From NCBI RefSeq assembly GCF_009708035.1, contig NZ_WMBQ01000002.1:682001-746000 (forward strand): a DNA stretch of 64,000 bases, written 5' to 3'. Below are positions 16,664 to 26,210 of the stretch, piece after piece (the first letter of the stretch is position 1; each line of letters opens with the position of its first letter). Source of the DNA: Hyphomicrobium album (GTDB lineage: Bacteria > Pseudomonadota > Alphaproteobacteria > Rhizobiales > Hyphomicrobiaceae). A program made the translations under genes and the position numbers. The notes under the pieces were generated by a model that worked only from the letters and a program-made list of their open reading frames with translations, was not told the origin of the DNA and did not search any database.

Positions 16664-18268
16664 TTACGTGTCGCCTTCGGCCTTCTGCATGAGCGCCGCG
16701 GTCTGTCCGTCGGGCAGGCGATCGCGCACGGCAATGCAGAAGACGGCGAGCGAAAACGTGCTGACGATGATGAGGTCGCCGTACTTGGGCAATAGTCCGA
16801 GGCCGCCGCCGTAGTTGCCGACGAACGAGATGAGCCCGAGGCCGTCGATGAACAGCCAGAACCACAGCGATTGGCGCAGGTTGAGCCTGGCCGTGTCGTC
16901 GCCGCTCCAGTAGGTGAGGCCCATCAGCACGGCGCCCCCGGCGATGGCCAGCGCGAAGACCTTCCAGTTGGTGCTCCAGCCGGCCCAGTAGACGATGCAG
17001 CCGACGAGCATGAAGGCGATCGCCGAGACGACGATGCCGTTGTTCAGACGGAACGGGCGTGCGTGGCGCGGGAGCTGGTAGCGCAGCGCGGCGAGCGACA
17101 CTGGACCGAAGGCGAGCGACAAGATGGCGGCCGAGGAGATGAAGCCGATGAGCGCCGACCAGCCGGGGAGCGGCAGCAGGAGCAGCAAGCCGACGGCGAA
17201 GTTGATGGCGATCGACCACACCGGCACCTGCGCCTGGTTGAGCTGCATGAAGATGCGCGGCAGCTGCCCGTTCTCGGCGAGCGCGTAGTTGATGCGCGCC
17301 GTGGCGCCCGTGTAGGCGATGCCGGTGCCGGTGGGGGAGACGATGGCGTCGACGTAAAGGGCTGCGGCCAGGCCTTGCAGGCCGAGGATGGTTGCGAAGG
17401 CGGCGAAGGGTCCGTCGGCGACGTTCTCGGCGAGCCGCGTCCAGCCGCCGGAGAGATGCGCCTCCGGCACGGCGCCGATGAAGGCGATCTGCAAGAGCAC
17501 GTAGATGGCGAGGCTGATGACCACGGCGCCGATCATCGCCAGCGGCACGTTGCGTTGCGGGTTCGAGGCCTCGCCCGCCATGTCGATGACGGTGCGGAAG
17601 CCGAACAGCGAGAAGATCACGCCGCCGCCGGCGACCGCGGCGAAGATGCCGTCGACGCCCGTGGGCATGAAGCCGCCGTGATCGGTGAAGTTGGAGCTGT
17701 CGAACCCGAAGACGATGAGGCCCGCGGCGGCGAGCAGCGGAATGACGAGCTTCCAGGAGGTAATGGCGACGTTGGCGCGCGCCAGCCAGCGCACCCCAGC
17801 GAGGTTGATGACGACGAAGAGCAGCAGCAGCGCGGCGGCGACGAGGAGGCCGTGCGTGGTGAGCACGCGGCTGCCGTCGACGATGGTGGTGAGCCAAGGG
17901 AGGTAGTTGGAGGCGTACTGCAGCACCGCCGTCACCTCGATCGGTGCGGTGGCAACGTAGGCGATCCAGCACAGCCAGCCGGCCATGAAGCCGCTCATTG
18001 CCCCATGGGAAAAGTAGGGGATGCGGGCAATGGCGCCGGCGAGCGGAAGCATCCCGCCGACCTCGGCGTAGATCAGTGCCAGCAGGAGCGCCACGCCACC
18101 GCCGATAATCCAGGAGATGATCGCCGCCGGACCGGCGATCTGCGCGGCGTAAAGCGAGGCGAACAGCCAGCCCGAGCCGATGATTCCCGTGATGCCGGTG
18201 AACAGCAGCGCGACCGGGCCGATTTGCCGTTGTAAGGCGCCGTCGTGCGTTGGAGCCTTTTTGAGCAT
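16664..18268 (-). CDS. APC superfamily amino acid permease
   Basis: 534 residues with about 13 hydrophobic segments. The start of helix 1 reads GITGIIGSGWLFASL, the unwound Gly-Ser-Gly substrate site of the APC (amino acid/polyamine/cation) family. GEASNPQRNVPLAMIGA is the conserved cytoplasmic loop between helices 6 and 7. Inner-membrane proton symporter or exchanger; substrate not predictable. Transcribed alone. Long open frames in other phases across this gene are shadows of its GC bias. Confidence 0.9.
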   Translation of the reverse strand: MLKKAPTHDGALQRQIGPVALLFTGITGIIGSGWLFASLYAAQIAGPAAIISWIIGGGVALLLALIYAEVGGMLPLAGAIARIPYFSHGAMSGFMAGWLCWIAYVATAPIEVTAVLQYASNYLPWLTTIVDGSRVLTTHGLLVAAALLLLFVVINLAGVRWLARANVAITSWKLVIPLLAAAGLIVFGFDSSNFTDHGGFMPTGVDGIFAAVAGGGVIFSLFGFRTVIDMAGEASNPQRNVPLAMIGAVVISLAIYVLLQIAFIGAVPEAHLSGGWTRLAENVADGPFAAFATILGLQGLAAALYVDAIVSPTGTGIAYTGATARINYALAENGQLPRIFMQLNQAQVPVWSIAINFAVGLLLLLPLPGWSALIGFISSAAILSLAFGPVSLAALRYQLPRHARPFRLNNGIVVSAIAFMLVGCIVYWAGWSTNWKVFALAIAGGAVLMGLTYWSGDDTARLNLRQSLWFWLFIDGLGLISFVGNYGGGLGLLPKYGDLIIVSTFSLAVFCIAVRDRLPDGQTAALMQKAEGDT

Positions 18269-18489
18269 GAGCCCCTCAACCCGGCTTAGATTCAGTACCT
18301 GCCGCTATAGGCGATTCGCCGAGACAACAGGCTGACCGAGGGACTATTATTGCGCGAGCGAAGGTAGCGGCGACCGTGGATGTATTGCGTCTCTCCCGGC
18401 GATAATTGTGCGCTGTTCCCTAGGGAACAGCCGCATGACCTTCGGTGACACCAGGTATGAGATCGAATTTTCGATCCTTGGAGGCATTG

Positions 18490-19080
18490 ATGACCAGGAC
18501 GTTTCTCGCCATTGCCGCTGCATCCGCTGCGGCGATGAGCCTGTCCGCCCCGGCGGTAGCCTGCATCTCGTGCGAGTACGTGCCGGAGGTCGTGCGCAAC
18601 CACACGACCTCGAGCCCGCCCAGCCATGCGCGCTCGCGTGCGTACGAGGCGGTGGAAGAGCGGCGCGCGCGCAAGAGCCGCGTGACCAAATCCGATGACG
18701 GCGGCTCGAAGGCGAAGAAGCACATCGAGCGCGCCGAGAAGACCGACAAGCCGAGCAAGTCCGAGAGCGCCGAGAAGTCTGAGCCGGCCAAGAAGGTGGA
18801 TACGGCGAAGGCTACGCCCGCCGAGACCGAGAATTCGACATTCGCCGCGGCAGGCGGGTCCGACAATAAGCAGGCCGAGGCGACGACCACGACACCCGCC
18901 AAGAGCGGGCCGCAGACCGAGCATTCGACCATTTCGGGCGCATCGACGGACAAGCCGGCCGGCAGCAAGACGGCTGAGGCCAGCCCAGTGCCCGCGAAGG
19001 ACGAGGAGAAGGTCAGCAACGTCGGCTGCAAGAAGTTCTTCCCGACGGTCGGCCTGACGCTAACGGTGCCCTGCGAATAA
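18490..19080 (+). CDS. exported Lys/Glu/Ala-rich low-complexity protein
   Basis: 196 residues. A signal peptide (MTRTFLAIAAASAAAMSLSAPAVA) is followed by CISCEYVPEVV, then about 130 residues of charged, repeat-like sequence (SKAKKHIERAEKTDKPSKSESAEKSEPAKK, TTTPAKSGPQTEHS). A short end contains a third Cys (NVGCKKFFPTVGLTLTVPCE). The middle is surely disordered. The Cys pairs at both ends may form disulfides in the periplasm. The start at 18490 follows GGAGG. Function unknown. Confidence 0.75.
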   Translation: MTRTFLAIAAASAAAMSLSAPAVACISCEYVPEVVRNHTTSSPPSHARSRAYEAVEERRARKSRVTKSDDGGSKAKKHIERAEKTDKPSKSESAEKSEPAKKVDTAKATPAETENSTFAAAGGSDNKQAEATTTTPAKSGPQTEHSTISGASTDKPAGSKTAEASPVPAKDEEKVSNVGCKKFFPTVGLTLTVPCE

Positions 19081-19157
19081 AAGCAGGCGTACGCGAAGAT
19101 CCGAGTTTTCCGAGCTGGCCGCCGCGCATCCCGCGGCGGCTAGTTTCGTTTCAGCAC

Positions 19158-21149
19158 CTAGCCGCGCGGCGGACGCCGGCGCTCGTTGAACCAGGCGCGG
19201 TACTCCGACATCTTGGTGCGCTGCGAGCCGGACGCGCGGCGCTTGCACGTCGCCGCCTCCTCGCTGTTGTCGGCCGCGCCCCACCTCAGCTCCACGCAGT
19301 CGTTGACGTTGTAGGCCATCTCGAGCGCGGCGGTGCGGTCGACGACGTCCTTGAGCGTCAACTCCCACGGCGTGCCGTCGGTGCGCGTGTAGGTGACTTT
19401 GCGCGCCGCGAGCTCGCTGGCGAGCGTGCGGTCGAGCTCGACCTTGACGTCGGCGGCGCTCTTGTCCTTCGGCATGGCGTAGCGTTCGGGCCGGCGCGCG
19501 ACGCGCTCCGGGTAGCCGCGCACGACGTCGATGGCGATGAGCAGGCGCAGGTCGCGCGAGGGCGTGGCGAAGTCCTCCCAGGCGCCGGTGGTCTCGAAGA
19601 TCGAGGCGCCGTCCGGCATGGCGACCTCGCCGCCGCCGCCGGTCTGGTACTTGCGCCCGTTCTCGACCGAGGTGACGCGCGTGCGCACCTGCTCGTCGAG
19701 CGAGACGATCGCCTCCTTCATCGCCGCCATCGGATCGAGCGGGGCGGGCGACAGCACGTCGTCCATGCGGTCGTAGAAGGCTTCGATGTCGAGCTTCGAC
19801 TGGTCGAGCGAGAAGTCGGCATATTCGGGGTTCTTGGCGATCTCCTCGTTGCTCGCGCGGCGCAGCCCGCCCTTCGTCGCGACGACGGGACGGAAGCGCT
19901 TGAAGCCCGGGCCGCCGAGGGCGGGATCCTGCGCGAACAGGAAGTTGCCGCGCCAGAACCGCTTGCGGGCGACGGTGCCGTCCGGCTGTCCGTCGACGGC
20001 GAGCAGCACGCCGGCGTTGGCGCCCGACTGCGGCAGGCGCTTCACCAGCACCAGGATGTGGCCGTAGGGATCGGCGTAGATGGTGCCGGGCCGCAGCGTC
20101 TCCTGCTTCAGGGAGACGGGATAGTAGTCGGTGTCGTCGTCGTCGTTGGCGGTGCGGCCCGAGCCCGAGTGCACGCCGTTGGCGACCGTGTTGCGCAGGT
20201 AGAACCCGAAGCCCGGCACCAGGCCCGGCGGACGTTGCTGCACTCTGACGACCTGGCGCGCCGCCGCAGGAGGCGGGCCGCCGAAGATGCCGAAGAATCC
20301 GTCGGGCGGTCCGCCGCCGACGCTTTGCATGGGCGGTGCCGGCGGCGGCTCCTCTTTCTGGATGTTCCACCACGCCGGGCATTGCGGGGCCTTGCCGCCG
20401 CCGCCGCGATTGCACTTCGCGTAGCCGAACGGCAGTCCCATCTTGAAGGCGAAGTAGGCGCGCAGGAAATAGGGAAGGTCGGCGCAGTCGGGCTGGATGA
20501 CGAGGCCCTTCTCGTCCTCGCGGGCGCTCAGATGATTGAACAGCGCGTTGCGCTGCTTGTCGCGCAGCACCTCGTGCAGCGCCTTCCACGACAGCTGCTC
20601 CTCGACGGGCGCGTCGAACAGCTTCTCGATCCAGGCGGAGTAGAGGTTCTCGGTGCCGCGGTTCCAGGTGTCGCGCACCGGCCAGACGCTCGCCTTCGAC
20701 GAGCTCGGCGCCGCGCCGGGGGCGCGTCGCACCTCGATGGCGCGGATGACGGTGGCGCATTCGGGCGAGGCGCCGGCCCGCACGAGCTTTGCCTCCCACT
20801 TGCCGACGGCGGGGGCGGGAACTTCCGCGTACCAGAAATAAGGTGGCCCGCCGCGCTTGTCTTTCGCGGTGACGGCGACCTTGCCGTCGGGGGCGGTCAG
20901 CGTCAGCTCACCGTCGTGCGCGTCCTCGCTCGTCATGACGACGCGCAGCGGTGCGCCCTTCCACGGTGTGAGCGGCGAGGCGAGCATGGCGAGCCCGGCG
21001 TCGGCGCAAGCGCCGGCTGCGGCTTTCTCCTGCGCGTGTGCGGCGGATGGAATAAATGCGATGGCGCTCAGCAGCGATGCTGACGCGACGGCAATCTGGC
21101 GTGCTGAAATCACTCGAGCCCCCCGGGGGTCAGCCTCGACCACAGTCAT
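19158..21149 (-). CDS. exported hypothetical protein with NlpC/P60-like Cys and His motifs
   Basis: 663 residues from ATG 21149, with a signal peptide ending SAAHA-Q near residue 40. After a beta-sandwich-like region, PDCADLPYFLRAYFAFKMGLPFGY looks like the Asp-Cys-Ala helix of NlpC/P60 or papain-like cysteine peptidases. About 140 residues later, DPYGHILVLVKRL supplies a His followed by a strand, as in those enzymes. The C-terminal half is charged and helical with a Cys near the end (ATCKRRASG). I infer a periplasmic peptidase or amidase; the family is not recognised with certainty. Confidence 0.7.
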   Translation of the reverse strand: MTVVEADPRGARVISARQIAVASASLLSAIAFIPSAAHAQEKAAAGACADAGLAMLASPLTPWKGAPLRVVMTSEDAHDGELTLTAPDGKVAVTAKDKRGGPPYFWYAEVPAPAVGKWEAKLVRAGASPECATVIRAIEVRRAPGAAPSSSKASVWPVRDTWNRGTENLYSAWIEKLFDAPVEEQLSWKALHEVLRDKQRNALFNHLSAREDEKGLVIQPDCADLPYFLRAYFAFKMGLPFGYAKCNRGGGGKAPQCPAWWNIQKEEPPPAPPMQSVGGGPPDGFFGIFGGPPPAAARQVVRVQQRPPGLVPGFGFYLRNTVANGVHSGSGRTANDDDDTDYYPVSLKQETLRPGTIYADPYGHILVLVKRLPQSGANAGVLLAVDGQPDGTVARKRFWRGNFLFAQDPALGGPGFKRFRPVVATKGGLRRASNEEIAKNPEYADFSLDQSKLDIEAFYDRMDDVLSPAPLDPMAAMKEAIVSLDEQVRTRVTSVENGRKYQTGGGGEVAMPDGASIFETTGAWEDFATPSRDLRLLIAIDVVRGYPERVARRPERYAMPKDKSAADVKVELDRTLASELAARKVTYTRTDGTPWELTLKDVVDRTAALEMAYNVNDCVELRWGAADNSEEAATCKRRASGSQRTKMSEYRAWFNERRRPPRG

Positions 21150-21296
21150 GCAGTATCGCCATAGCTCGGACTGAATCAAAGCTCTGACGGAAAAATGGCA
21201 AAATTTGTCGTCTGACGATTGTGCGCCCGTGCCGGCAGGGCCGGATTTTCGCGGTTTTGCGGCCTGTTGCCGGGCAATCGCCCGGTGGGGGTCCGA

Positions 21297-22181
21297 TTAT
21301 CCCCGCAATATGCGCAGGACGCAGTCGGCGACGCCGTCCTGCCAGGAGGGCATGCGCATGCGGAAGGTCCGCTCGAGCTTGGAGCAGTCGAGCTGCGAGT
21401 TGGCGGGGCGCGCTGCGGGCGTCGGGTAGTCCTTGCTGGAGATCGGGTCGACCTCGGCCACCGGGCCGCCGAGCGCCGCCGACCGCTTGAACACCTCCTC
21501 GGCGAAGCCCCGCCACGTCGTCGTGCCGGAGTTGGCGGCGTGGTAGATGCCCCACGGCGCGACCGCATTGGGCTTCGACAGTCGCCGCGCGAGTTCGAGG
21601 ATGACCGTGACGAGATGCGGGGCGTAGGTCGGGCTGCCGCGCTGATCGTCGACGACGCGCACGCGCGCACTCTCGGAAGCCTGCGCCAGCATCGTCTTCA
21701 CGAAGTTGCGGCCGCCCGGGCTGAACACCCAGGAGGTGCGCAGGATGATGTGCCTGGGGTTGGCGGCGCGCACCGCCTCTTCGCCTTCGAGCTTCGAGCG
21801 GCCGAAGACGGTCGTGGGCGACGTCGCATCCTCCTCGACATAAGGATCGTACTTGCGCCCGTCGAACACGTAGTCGGACGAGATATGGATCATCGGGATG
21901 CCGCGCTTGGCGGCGGCCTCGGCAAGCAGGCGCGCGCCGTCGCGATTGAGGGCAAAGGCGCGCTCGACGTCGGTCTCGGCCTTGTCGACGGCGGTGTAGG
22001 CGGCCGAGTTGATCACGACGGTCGGAGAAATTCCGGCGAGGGCCCGCTCGATCGATTTGGCTTCGCAGATGTCGAGCGCCGCGCGGCCGACGGCGCAGGC
22101 CGTCACGTCAGGGCACCCCGGCGCCGCCTCGACGAGCGCGCGGGCGACCTGGCCTTGCCAGCCGGCGATCAGCAGACGCAT
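21297..22181 (-). CDS. rfbD: dTDP-4-dehydrorhamnose reductase
   Basis: 294 residues from MRLLIAGWQGQVARAL (start 22181). The NAD(P)-binding motif is GWQGQVA, with the short-chain dehydrogenase YxxxK as YVFDGRKYDPYVEEDATSPTTVFGRSKLEGE and the substrate segment ILRTSWVFSPGGRNFVKTML. RfbD makes the last step to dTDP-L-rhamnose for surface polysaccharide. rfbA, rfbB and rfbC are not adjacent, so it is a detached member of the pathway. Confidence 0.92.
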   Translation of the reverse strand: MRLLIAGWQGQVARALVEAAPGCPDVTACAVGRAALDICEAKSIERALAGISPTVVINSAAYTAVDKAETDVERAFALNRDGARLLAEAAAKRGIPMIHISSDYVFDGRKYDPYVEEDATSPTTVFGRSKLEGEEAVRAANPRHIILRTSWVFSPGGRNFVKTMLAQASESARVRVVDDQRGSPTYAPHLVTVILELARRLSKPNAVAPWGIYHAANSGTTTWRGFAEEVFKRSAALGGPVAEVDPISSKDYPTPAARPANSQLDCSKLERTFRMRMPSWQDGVADCVLRILRG

Positions 22182-22232
22182 GGTTCGCTCTCGACTACGC
22201 GGCAACAGCCGGCGAATTTCTCGATCATCACT

Positions 22233-22538
22233 CTAGTCCCGCTCGGTGGCGAGGGTCGTCTCGCCGGCGCCGCGACCGCGGCGATTGATCTGCCAGATGA
22301 GCGATCCGTCCTCAAGTGTGAGGGCGAACACGTGACCCATGCAGGCGGCGACAACCGTGTCGGCGACGAGGCGCACGGCGACCGGCTGGCCCTCGCACGG
22401 CGAGCCGGCGGGCAGGTCGGTGAGCGCCCGCTCCCACAAGATGCGCCCCGAGGCGACCTCGAGCAGCAATACCGATCCGGCATGTCCTACGGCGACGACC
22501 GCGCCCGATCGCTCCGAAGATGAGTGGCGCTCAGGCAA
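22233..22538 (-). CDS. short PQQ-type beta-propeller repeat protein
   Basis: 101 residues if the TTG at 22538 is the start. That codon overlaps the last codons of the upstream gene (stop at 22531), implying translational coupling. VVAVGHAGSVLLLEVASGRILWERAL and GHVFALTLEDGSLIWQI are two PQQ-like (VxAxDxxTGxxxW) blades. A full propeller needs six to eight, so this is either a small accessory domain or a fragment of a longer protein. No signal peptide is seen. Confidence 0.6.
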   Translation of the reverse strand: MPERHSSSERSGAVVAVGHAGSVLLLEVASGRILWERALTDLPAGSPCEGQPVAVRLVADTVVAACMGHVFALTLEDGSLIWQINRRGRGAGETTLATERD

Positions 22539-23025
22539 GCTCGTCGTCCTTCTGCGCGAGGAATAGGAGCACAAGCCCGATGCAGCCGATGAAGCGGAAG
22601 GCGGCCTCCTGCCCGTTCCAGGTTTGCGACTGCCACATCTGGAACCATTCGCCGCCGACGACCATGAAGCCGAAGAACCACAGCGCGAAGCCGAGGACGA
22701 GACCGGCGACGGCGACGTCCTTCGCCGCGTTGAACGCCGGCGCGGGGAGGGCGCGCACCTGCCACAAGCGCCAGGCGCCGAGCACGCAAAGGATGCCGGT
22801 CAGGAGCTCTGCCGCAATGATCGCGGCATACGCCGCGTGATGCAGTGCCGGACTGGTGATGGCGCGCCAGGTCAGCGTCGAGTTGGGGAATACCGTGTCC
22901 ATCGACATGACATGCTGCACGAAGGCGTAGTTGGTGCCGTAGTCGACGATGTTGTCGCCGCCGACGAGCAGCGAGAACAGCCCGACCAGCAGCACGAGCA
23001 GGACCTTCGCAGCGCGCACGAGCAT
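22531..23025 (-). CDS. DUF2165 small integral membrane protein
   Basis: 164 residues with four hydrophobic segments. DNIVDYGTNYAFVQHVMSMDTVFPNSTLTWRAI and GGEWFQMWQSQTWNGQEAAFRFIGCIGLVLLFL are the conserved loops and last helix of DUF2165 (predicted small integral membrane protein). The start at 23025 gives MLVRAAKVLLVLLVG. Role unknown. First gene of a coupled pair with the PQQ-repeat protein. Confidence 0.85.
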   Translation of the reverse strand: MLVRAAKVLLVLLVGLFSLLVGGDNIVDYGTNYAFVQHVMSMDTVFPNSTLTWRAITSPALHHAAYAAIIAAELLTGILCVLGAWRLWQVRALPAPAFNAAKDVAVAGLVLGFALWFFGFMVVGGEWFQMWQSQTWNGQEAAFRFIGCIGLVLLFLAQKDDELA

Positions 23026-23143
23026 ATCGGGTGCCCCCTCACGAATCGTCGCCTGGATTATGGGGCCCTGGCTAGCCGGCGCCAACTCCGCTACTCAAAG
23101 GCGCCAGAACACGACATTAACTGCGCGAGGATAGACCCGCGAC

Positions 23144-23818
23144 ATGGCGAATACAGAGAAATCCCCCGCGAAAGGCCTCAAGGCGGCCATCGTCCCGGTG
23201 ACGCCCTTCCAGCAGAACTGCACGCTGCTGTGGGACCCGGAGACGAAGACGGGCGCCGTCGTCGACCCGGGCGGCGATCTCGACGCCATCGAGGCGGCCA
23301 TCGCCGAGGTCGGCATGAAGCCGGAGAAGATCCTGCTGACGCACGGCCATATCGATCACGCCGGTGGCGCGGCGGAGCTGCGCGAGCGGCTCGGCGGTAT
23401 CCCCATCGAAGGCCCGCACGAGCACGAGCGGCCGCTACTCGACAATCTCGACAAGCAGGGCGACGCCTACGGCATCCCGGCGCGCACCGTGTCGCCCGAC
23501 CGCTGGCTTGCCGACGGCGACACGGTCACAGTCGCCGGACACACGTTCGACGTGCTCCACTGCCCCGGGCATTCGCCGGGTTCGGTGGTGCTGGTCAACC
23601 GTCCGCAGCGTTTCGCGCTGATGGGCGACGTGCTCTTCCAGGGATCGATCGGACGCACCGATCTGCCGATGGGCAATCACGAGGCGCTGATGAAGTCGAT
23701 CCGCACCAAGGTGATGGCGCTGCCCGACGAGTTCGCATTCATTTGCGGGCACGGGCCGACGAGCACCATCGGCCAGGAGCGGCGCACCAACCCGTTCATT
23801 GTGGGCGACGCGGCCTAG
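23144..23818 (+). CDS. MBL-fold hydrolase, glyoxalase II-like
   Basis: 224 residues. The zinc motif is LLTHGHIDHAGG, with later metal ligands in CPGHSPGSVV, MGDVLFQGSIGRTD and FICGHGPTST. The order and the F-x-Q-N-C-T-L start (PFQQNCTLLW) match the YcbL group of hydroxyacylglutathione hydrolase-like enzymes. It probably hydrolyses S-lactoylglutathione or a related thioester in the cytoplasm. Monocistronic, divergent from the DUF2165 gene. Confidence 0.85.
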   Translation: MANTEKSPAKGLKAAIVPVTPFQQNCTLLWDPETKTGAVVDPGGDLDAIEAAIAEVGMKPEKILLTHGHIDHAGGAAELRERLGGIPIEGPHEHERPLLDNLDKQGDAYGIPARTVSPDRWLADGDTVTVAGHTFDVLHCPGHSPGSVVLVNRPQRFALMGDVLFQGSIGRTDLPMGNHEALMKSIRTKVMALPDEFAFICGHGPTSTIGQERRTNPFIVGDAA

Positions 23819-23838
23819 GGTCGCCCACGATCAAAAAA

Positions 23839-24222
23839 TCATCGCCACCGGTTGACGATCTGCAACGCGATCCACGACCCCAGCACCGAGAGGAGCGTCA
23901 TGCCGGCCAACAAAACGTAAAGCAGGGGATGTCCCGAAGCCGCGAGCGTCCCTTTCACAGGGAAGAGCAGGAGTATCGGTTCAAAAATCAGGTTGCCGAG
24001 TTCGGCGGCCACGAAGGCGCCGACGAACGAGACGGCGATGTTGACGATCCAGCCGAGCACACCCCGCTTGTTCGACCATGCCTCGTGGATCGCAACGGCC
24101 AGCACGGCGGCGAAGAAAACAAGCGCGAGGGTCATTGGGCCGCCGACGCTCGACTGCGGAACCGCGCCGCTAAATTGAAGGAGTATGATGGCGATCACGG
24201 CAATCAGCGCGATGTACTTCAT
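23839..24222 (-). CDS. small membrane protein, unknown
   Basis: 127 residues from MKYIALIAVIAIILLQF (start 24222) with four hydrophobic segments, the last (LLYVLLAGMTLLSVLGSWIALQIV) near the C-terminus. It contains a short charged loop, EAWSNKRGVLG. Convergent with the MBL gene, with 20 bases between stops. No family recognised. Confidence 0.65.
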   Translation of the reverse strand: MKYIALIAVIAIILLQFSGAVPQSSVGGPMTLALVFFAAVLAVAIHEAWSNKRGVLGWIVNIAVSFVGAFVAAELGNLIFEPILLLFPVKGTLAASGHPLLYVLLAGMTLLSVLGSWIALQIVNRWR

Positions 24223-24518
24223 GGAGCGCGTCCCTACTGCTGTGCCTTCCAATTCCGCGACCCAGAATGGAAGCACACCCGAAATTCAGCAATGGGTGTC
24301 GTAGCGGACGTGCGCATCCCGTGGCATGTCCACGCACGTGCGGCAGGCGGCCAGCCTTTAGGCCGCCCCTTGGTTAAAAACGAGTGGCCCCGGGGGCACA
24401 TCGGAGGCTCCCGCCCGCCCGCCATGCTGATGGCGCGATTTGTCCCTTGATTGGGGCGAGCCCGGACTGGCATCAACGGTCAGGGGGCATGGCATTGGCA
24501 CGGGCAGATCGATTCTCA

Positions 24519-26210
24519 ATGAAAAAATCAGTGGTTCGGCAGTTGGGCCTTCCGGTCATCGTGGCGGTTGCGGCGATCTCGGCAATGACGGCAACGACCG
24601 CCGCAGCGAGAGAGGGGGCCGCCTTCGAGGCGGCGCCGCGCGATGCCGGCGAGCCGATCATGGCGGTCGTGTCGATCAAGTCGCAGAACGTCACGTTCTA
24701 CGACGCCGACGGCTGGATCCTGAAGGCGCCGGTGTCGACGGGCGTCAAGGGACGCGAAACGCCGGCCGGCGTGTTTGCCATTCTGCAGAAGAACATCGAC
24801 CACCGCTCCAATCTCTATGACGACGCCCACATGCCGCACATGCAGCGCCTGACGTGGAACGGCATCGCCATGCATGGCGGTCCGCTGCCGGGGTATGCTG
24901 CTTCGCACGGCTGCGTGCGGTTGCCGTTCGGATTTGCGTCGGAGCTGTTCGACAAGACGCGCATAGGCATGCGGGTGATCATATCGCCGGAAGACGCGCC
25001 GCCCGCCGATTTTACGCATGCGTCGCTCCTGGTTCCGAACGCGGACGCCATCGCAGCTGCGCCGCAGCGTGCCGAGACGCTCGCGCGCGAAGCCGCCGAT
25101 GCGGCCAAGGCGATCGACGAGACGAAGAAGGCGGCCAAGCTGGCGGCGCGCGAGGACGGGGCGGCAAAGGCGGCGCTGCGCAAGCTGGAGAGGGCGAACT
25201 CCTCGGCCGACGAGGATCTCGCGGACGCCGAGAAGGCGATCGCCTCCGCGAAGAACGGCGAGGCCAAGGCGCACGAGCAAAAGCTCAAGGCGGCTGACAA
25301 GGTCGGAAGCGCAGGTGCGACGGGCGCGGTCGAGATTGCGGCCGATGCCAAGCCGGCCGATGCCGCCAAGGCGGCCGCCAAAGCGGAGCGGCAGAAAGCC
25401 TCTGCCGAGGCCGATCTCGCTGCCGCCGAAAAGGCAATCGCCTCCGCACAGTCGAACGTGGCCAAGGCTGAGGAACGGCGGCTCAAGGCCGCTGCCAGGG
25501 TCGCTGAGGTAGGCCCCAAATTCGAGGCCGCCAAGGCCGACGCGGCAGCGAAGGCCGATGCCGCGGTGAAGGCCGCCGAGGCTGCCAAGGCGGCCGTAAC
25601 CCGCAAGACGGAGACGGCAAAGGCGGCGGACGAAGCAAAGCTCGCGCTCGTTCCGGTTTCGATCTACATCAGCCGCGCGACGCAGAAACTCTACGTGCGG
25701 CGGAACACGCAAAAGCCGTGGTCGGATGGCGGCGAGGTCTTCGATTTCAGCATCGAGGTGCCGGTCACCATCCGCGACCCCGAGCGGCCGATCGGCACGC
25801 ATATCTTCACGGCGATGGCGCCCGGCGACGGTGGATTGCGTTGGAGCGCGACCACGATCGACCACGGCGACGAAGCCAAGAACGCGCTCGACCGGGTCAC
25901 CATTCCGAAAGAGGTGCTCGATCGCATCGCTCCGACCGCGCTGCCGAGGTCCTCGATCATCGTCTCCGACGAGCCGCTGAGCAAAGAGACCAATTATCGT
26001 ACCGAGTTCGTGGCGGTGCTGAGCAATCAGCCGCAGGGCGGCTTCAAGACGCGCAAGCCCACGCCTCCACTCGATCCGTGGGGAATGTACCCGGCAAGCG
26101 GCAATCAGTGGCAGCCCGGCATCTTCAATTTCTGGGACCAGCCCAGTCAGAAGCGGCAACCCGCCTATAAGCAGAAGCGCGGCCCGCAGGGGAAACCATT
26201 TTTTTGGTAG
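24519..26210 (+). CDS. exported L,D-transpeptidase family protein with coiled-coil middle
   Basis: 563 residues with a signal peptide (KKSVVRQLGLPVIVAVAAISAMTATTAAA). The first domain is YkuD: VVSIKSQNVTFYDADGWILKAPVSTGVKGRETPAGVFAI and the catalytic HGGPLPGYAASHGCVRLP, Cys132. Then come about 200 residues of Ala/Lys/Glu coiled coil in two similar blocks (each with DLAxAEKAIASA...AKAxExxLKAA). A second region (VSIYISRATQKLYVRR...PIGTHIFTA) looks like the first half of another YkuD domain without its SHGC. Likely crosslinks peptidoglycan or attaches proteins to it in the periplasm. The ATG at 24489 is an alternative start. Confidence 0.85.
   Translation: MKKSVVRQLGLPVIVAVAAISAMTATTAAAREGAAFEAAPRDAGEPIMAVVSIKSQNVTFYDADGWILKAPVSTGVKGRETPAGVFAILQKNIDHRSNLYDDAHMPHMQRLTWNGIAMHGGPLPGYAASHGCVRLPFGFASELFDKTRIGMRVIISPEDAPPADFTHASLLVPNADAIAAAPQRAETLAREAADAAKAIDETKKAAKLAAREDGAAKAALRKLERANSSADEDLADAEKAIASAKNGEAKAHEQKLKAADKVGSAGATGAVEIAADAKPADAAKAAAKAERQKASAEADLAAAEKAIASAQSNVAKAEERRLKAAARVAEVGPKFEAAKADAAAKADAAVKAAEAAKAAVTRKTETAKAADEAKLALVPVSIYISRATQKLYVRRNTQKPWSDGGEVFDFSIEVPVTIRDPERPIGTHIFTAMAPGDGGLRWSATTIDHGDEAKNALDRVTIPKEVLDRIAPTALPRSSIIVSDEPLSKETNYRTEFVAVLSNQPQGGFKTRKPTPPLDPWGMYPASGNQWQPGIFNFWDQPSQKRQPAYKQKRGPQGKPFFW

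Noticed and set aside
16479-18235. Very long open frames on both strands across the APC permease gene (for example 16871-18235 plus and 16479-17972 minus)
   Set aside because: The products are Arg/His/Asp or Gly/Glu low-complexity sequences without domains. They are the expected shadows of a GC-rich gene read in other phases.
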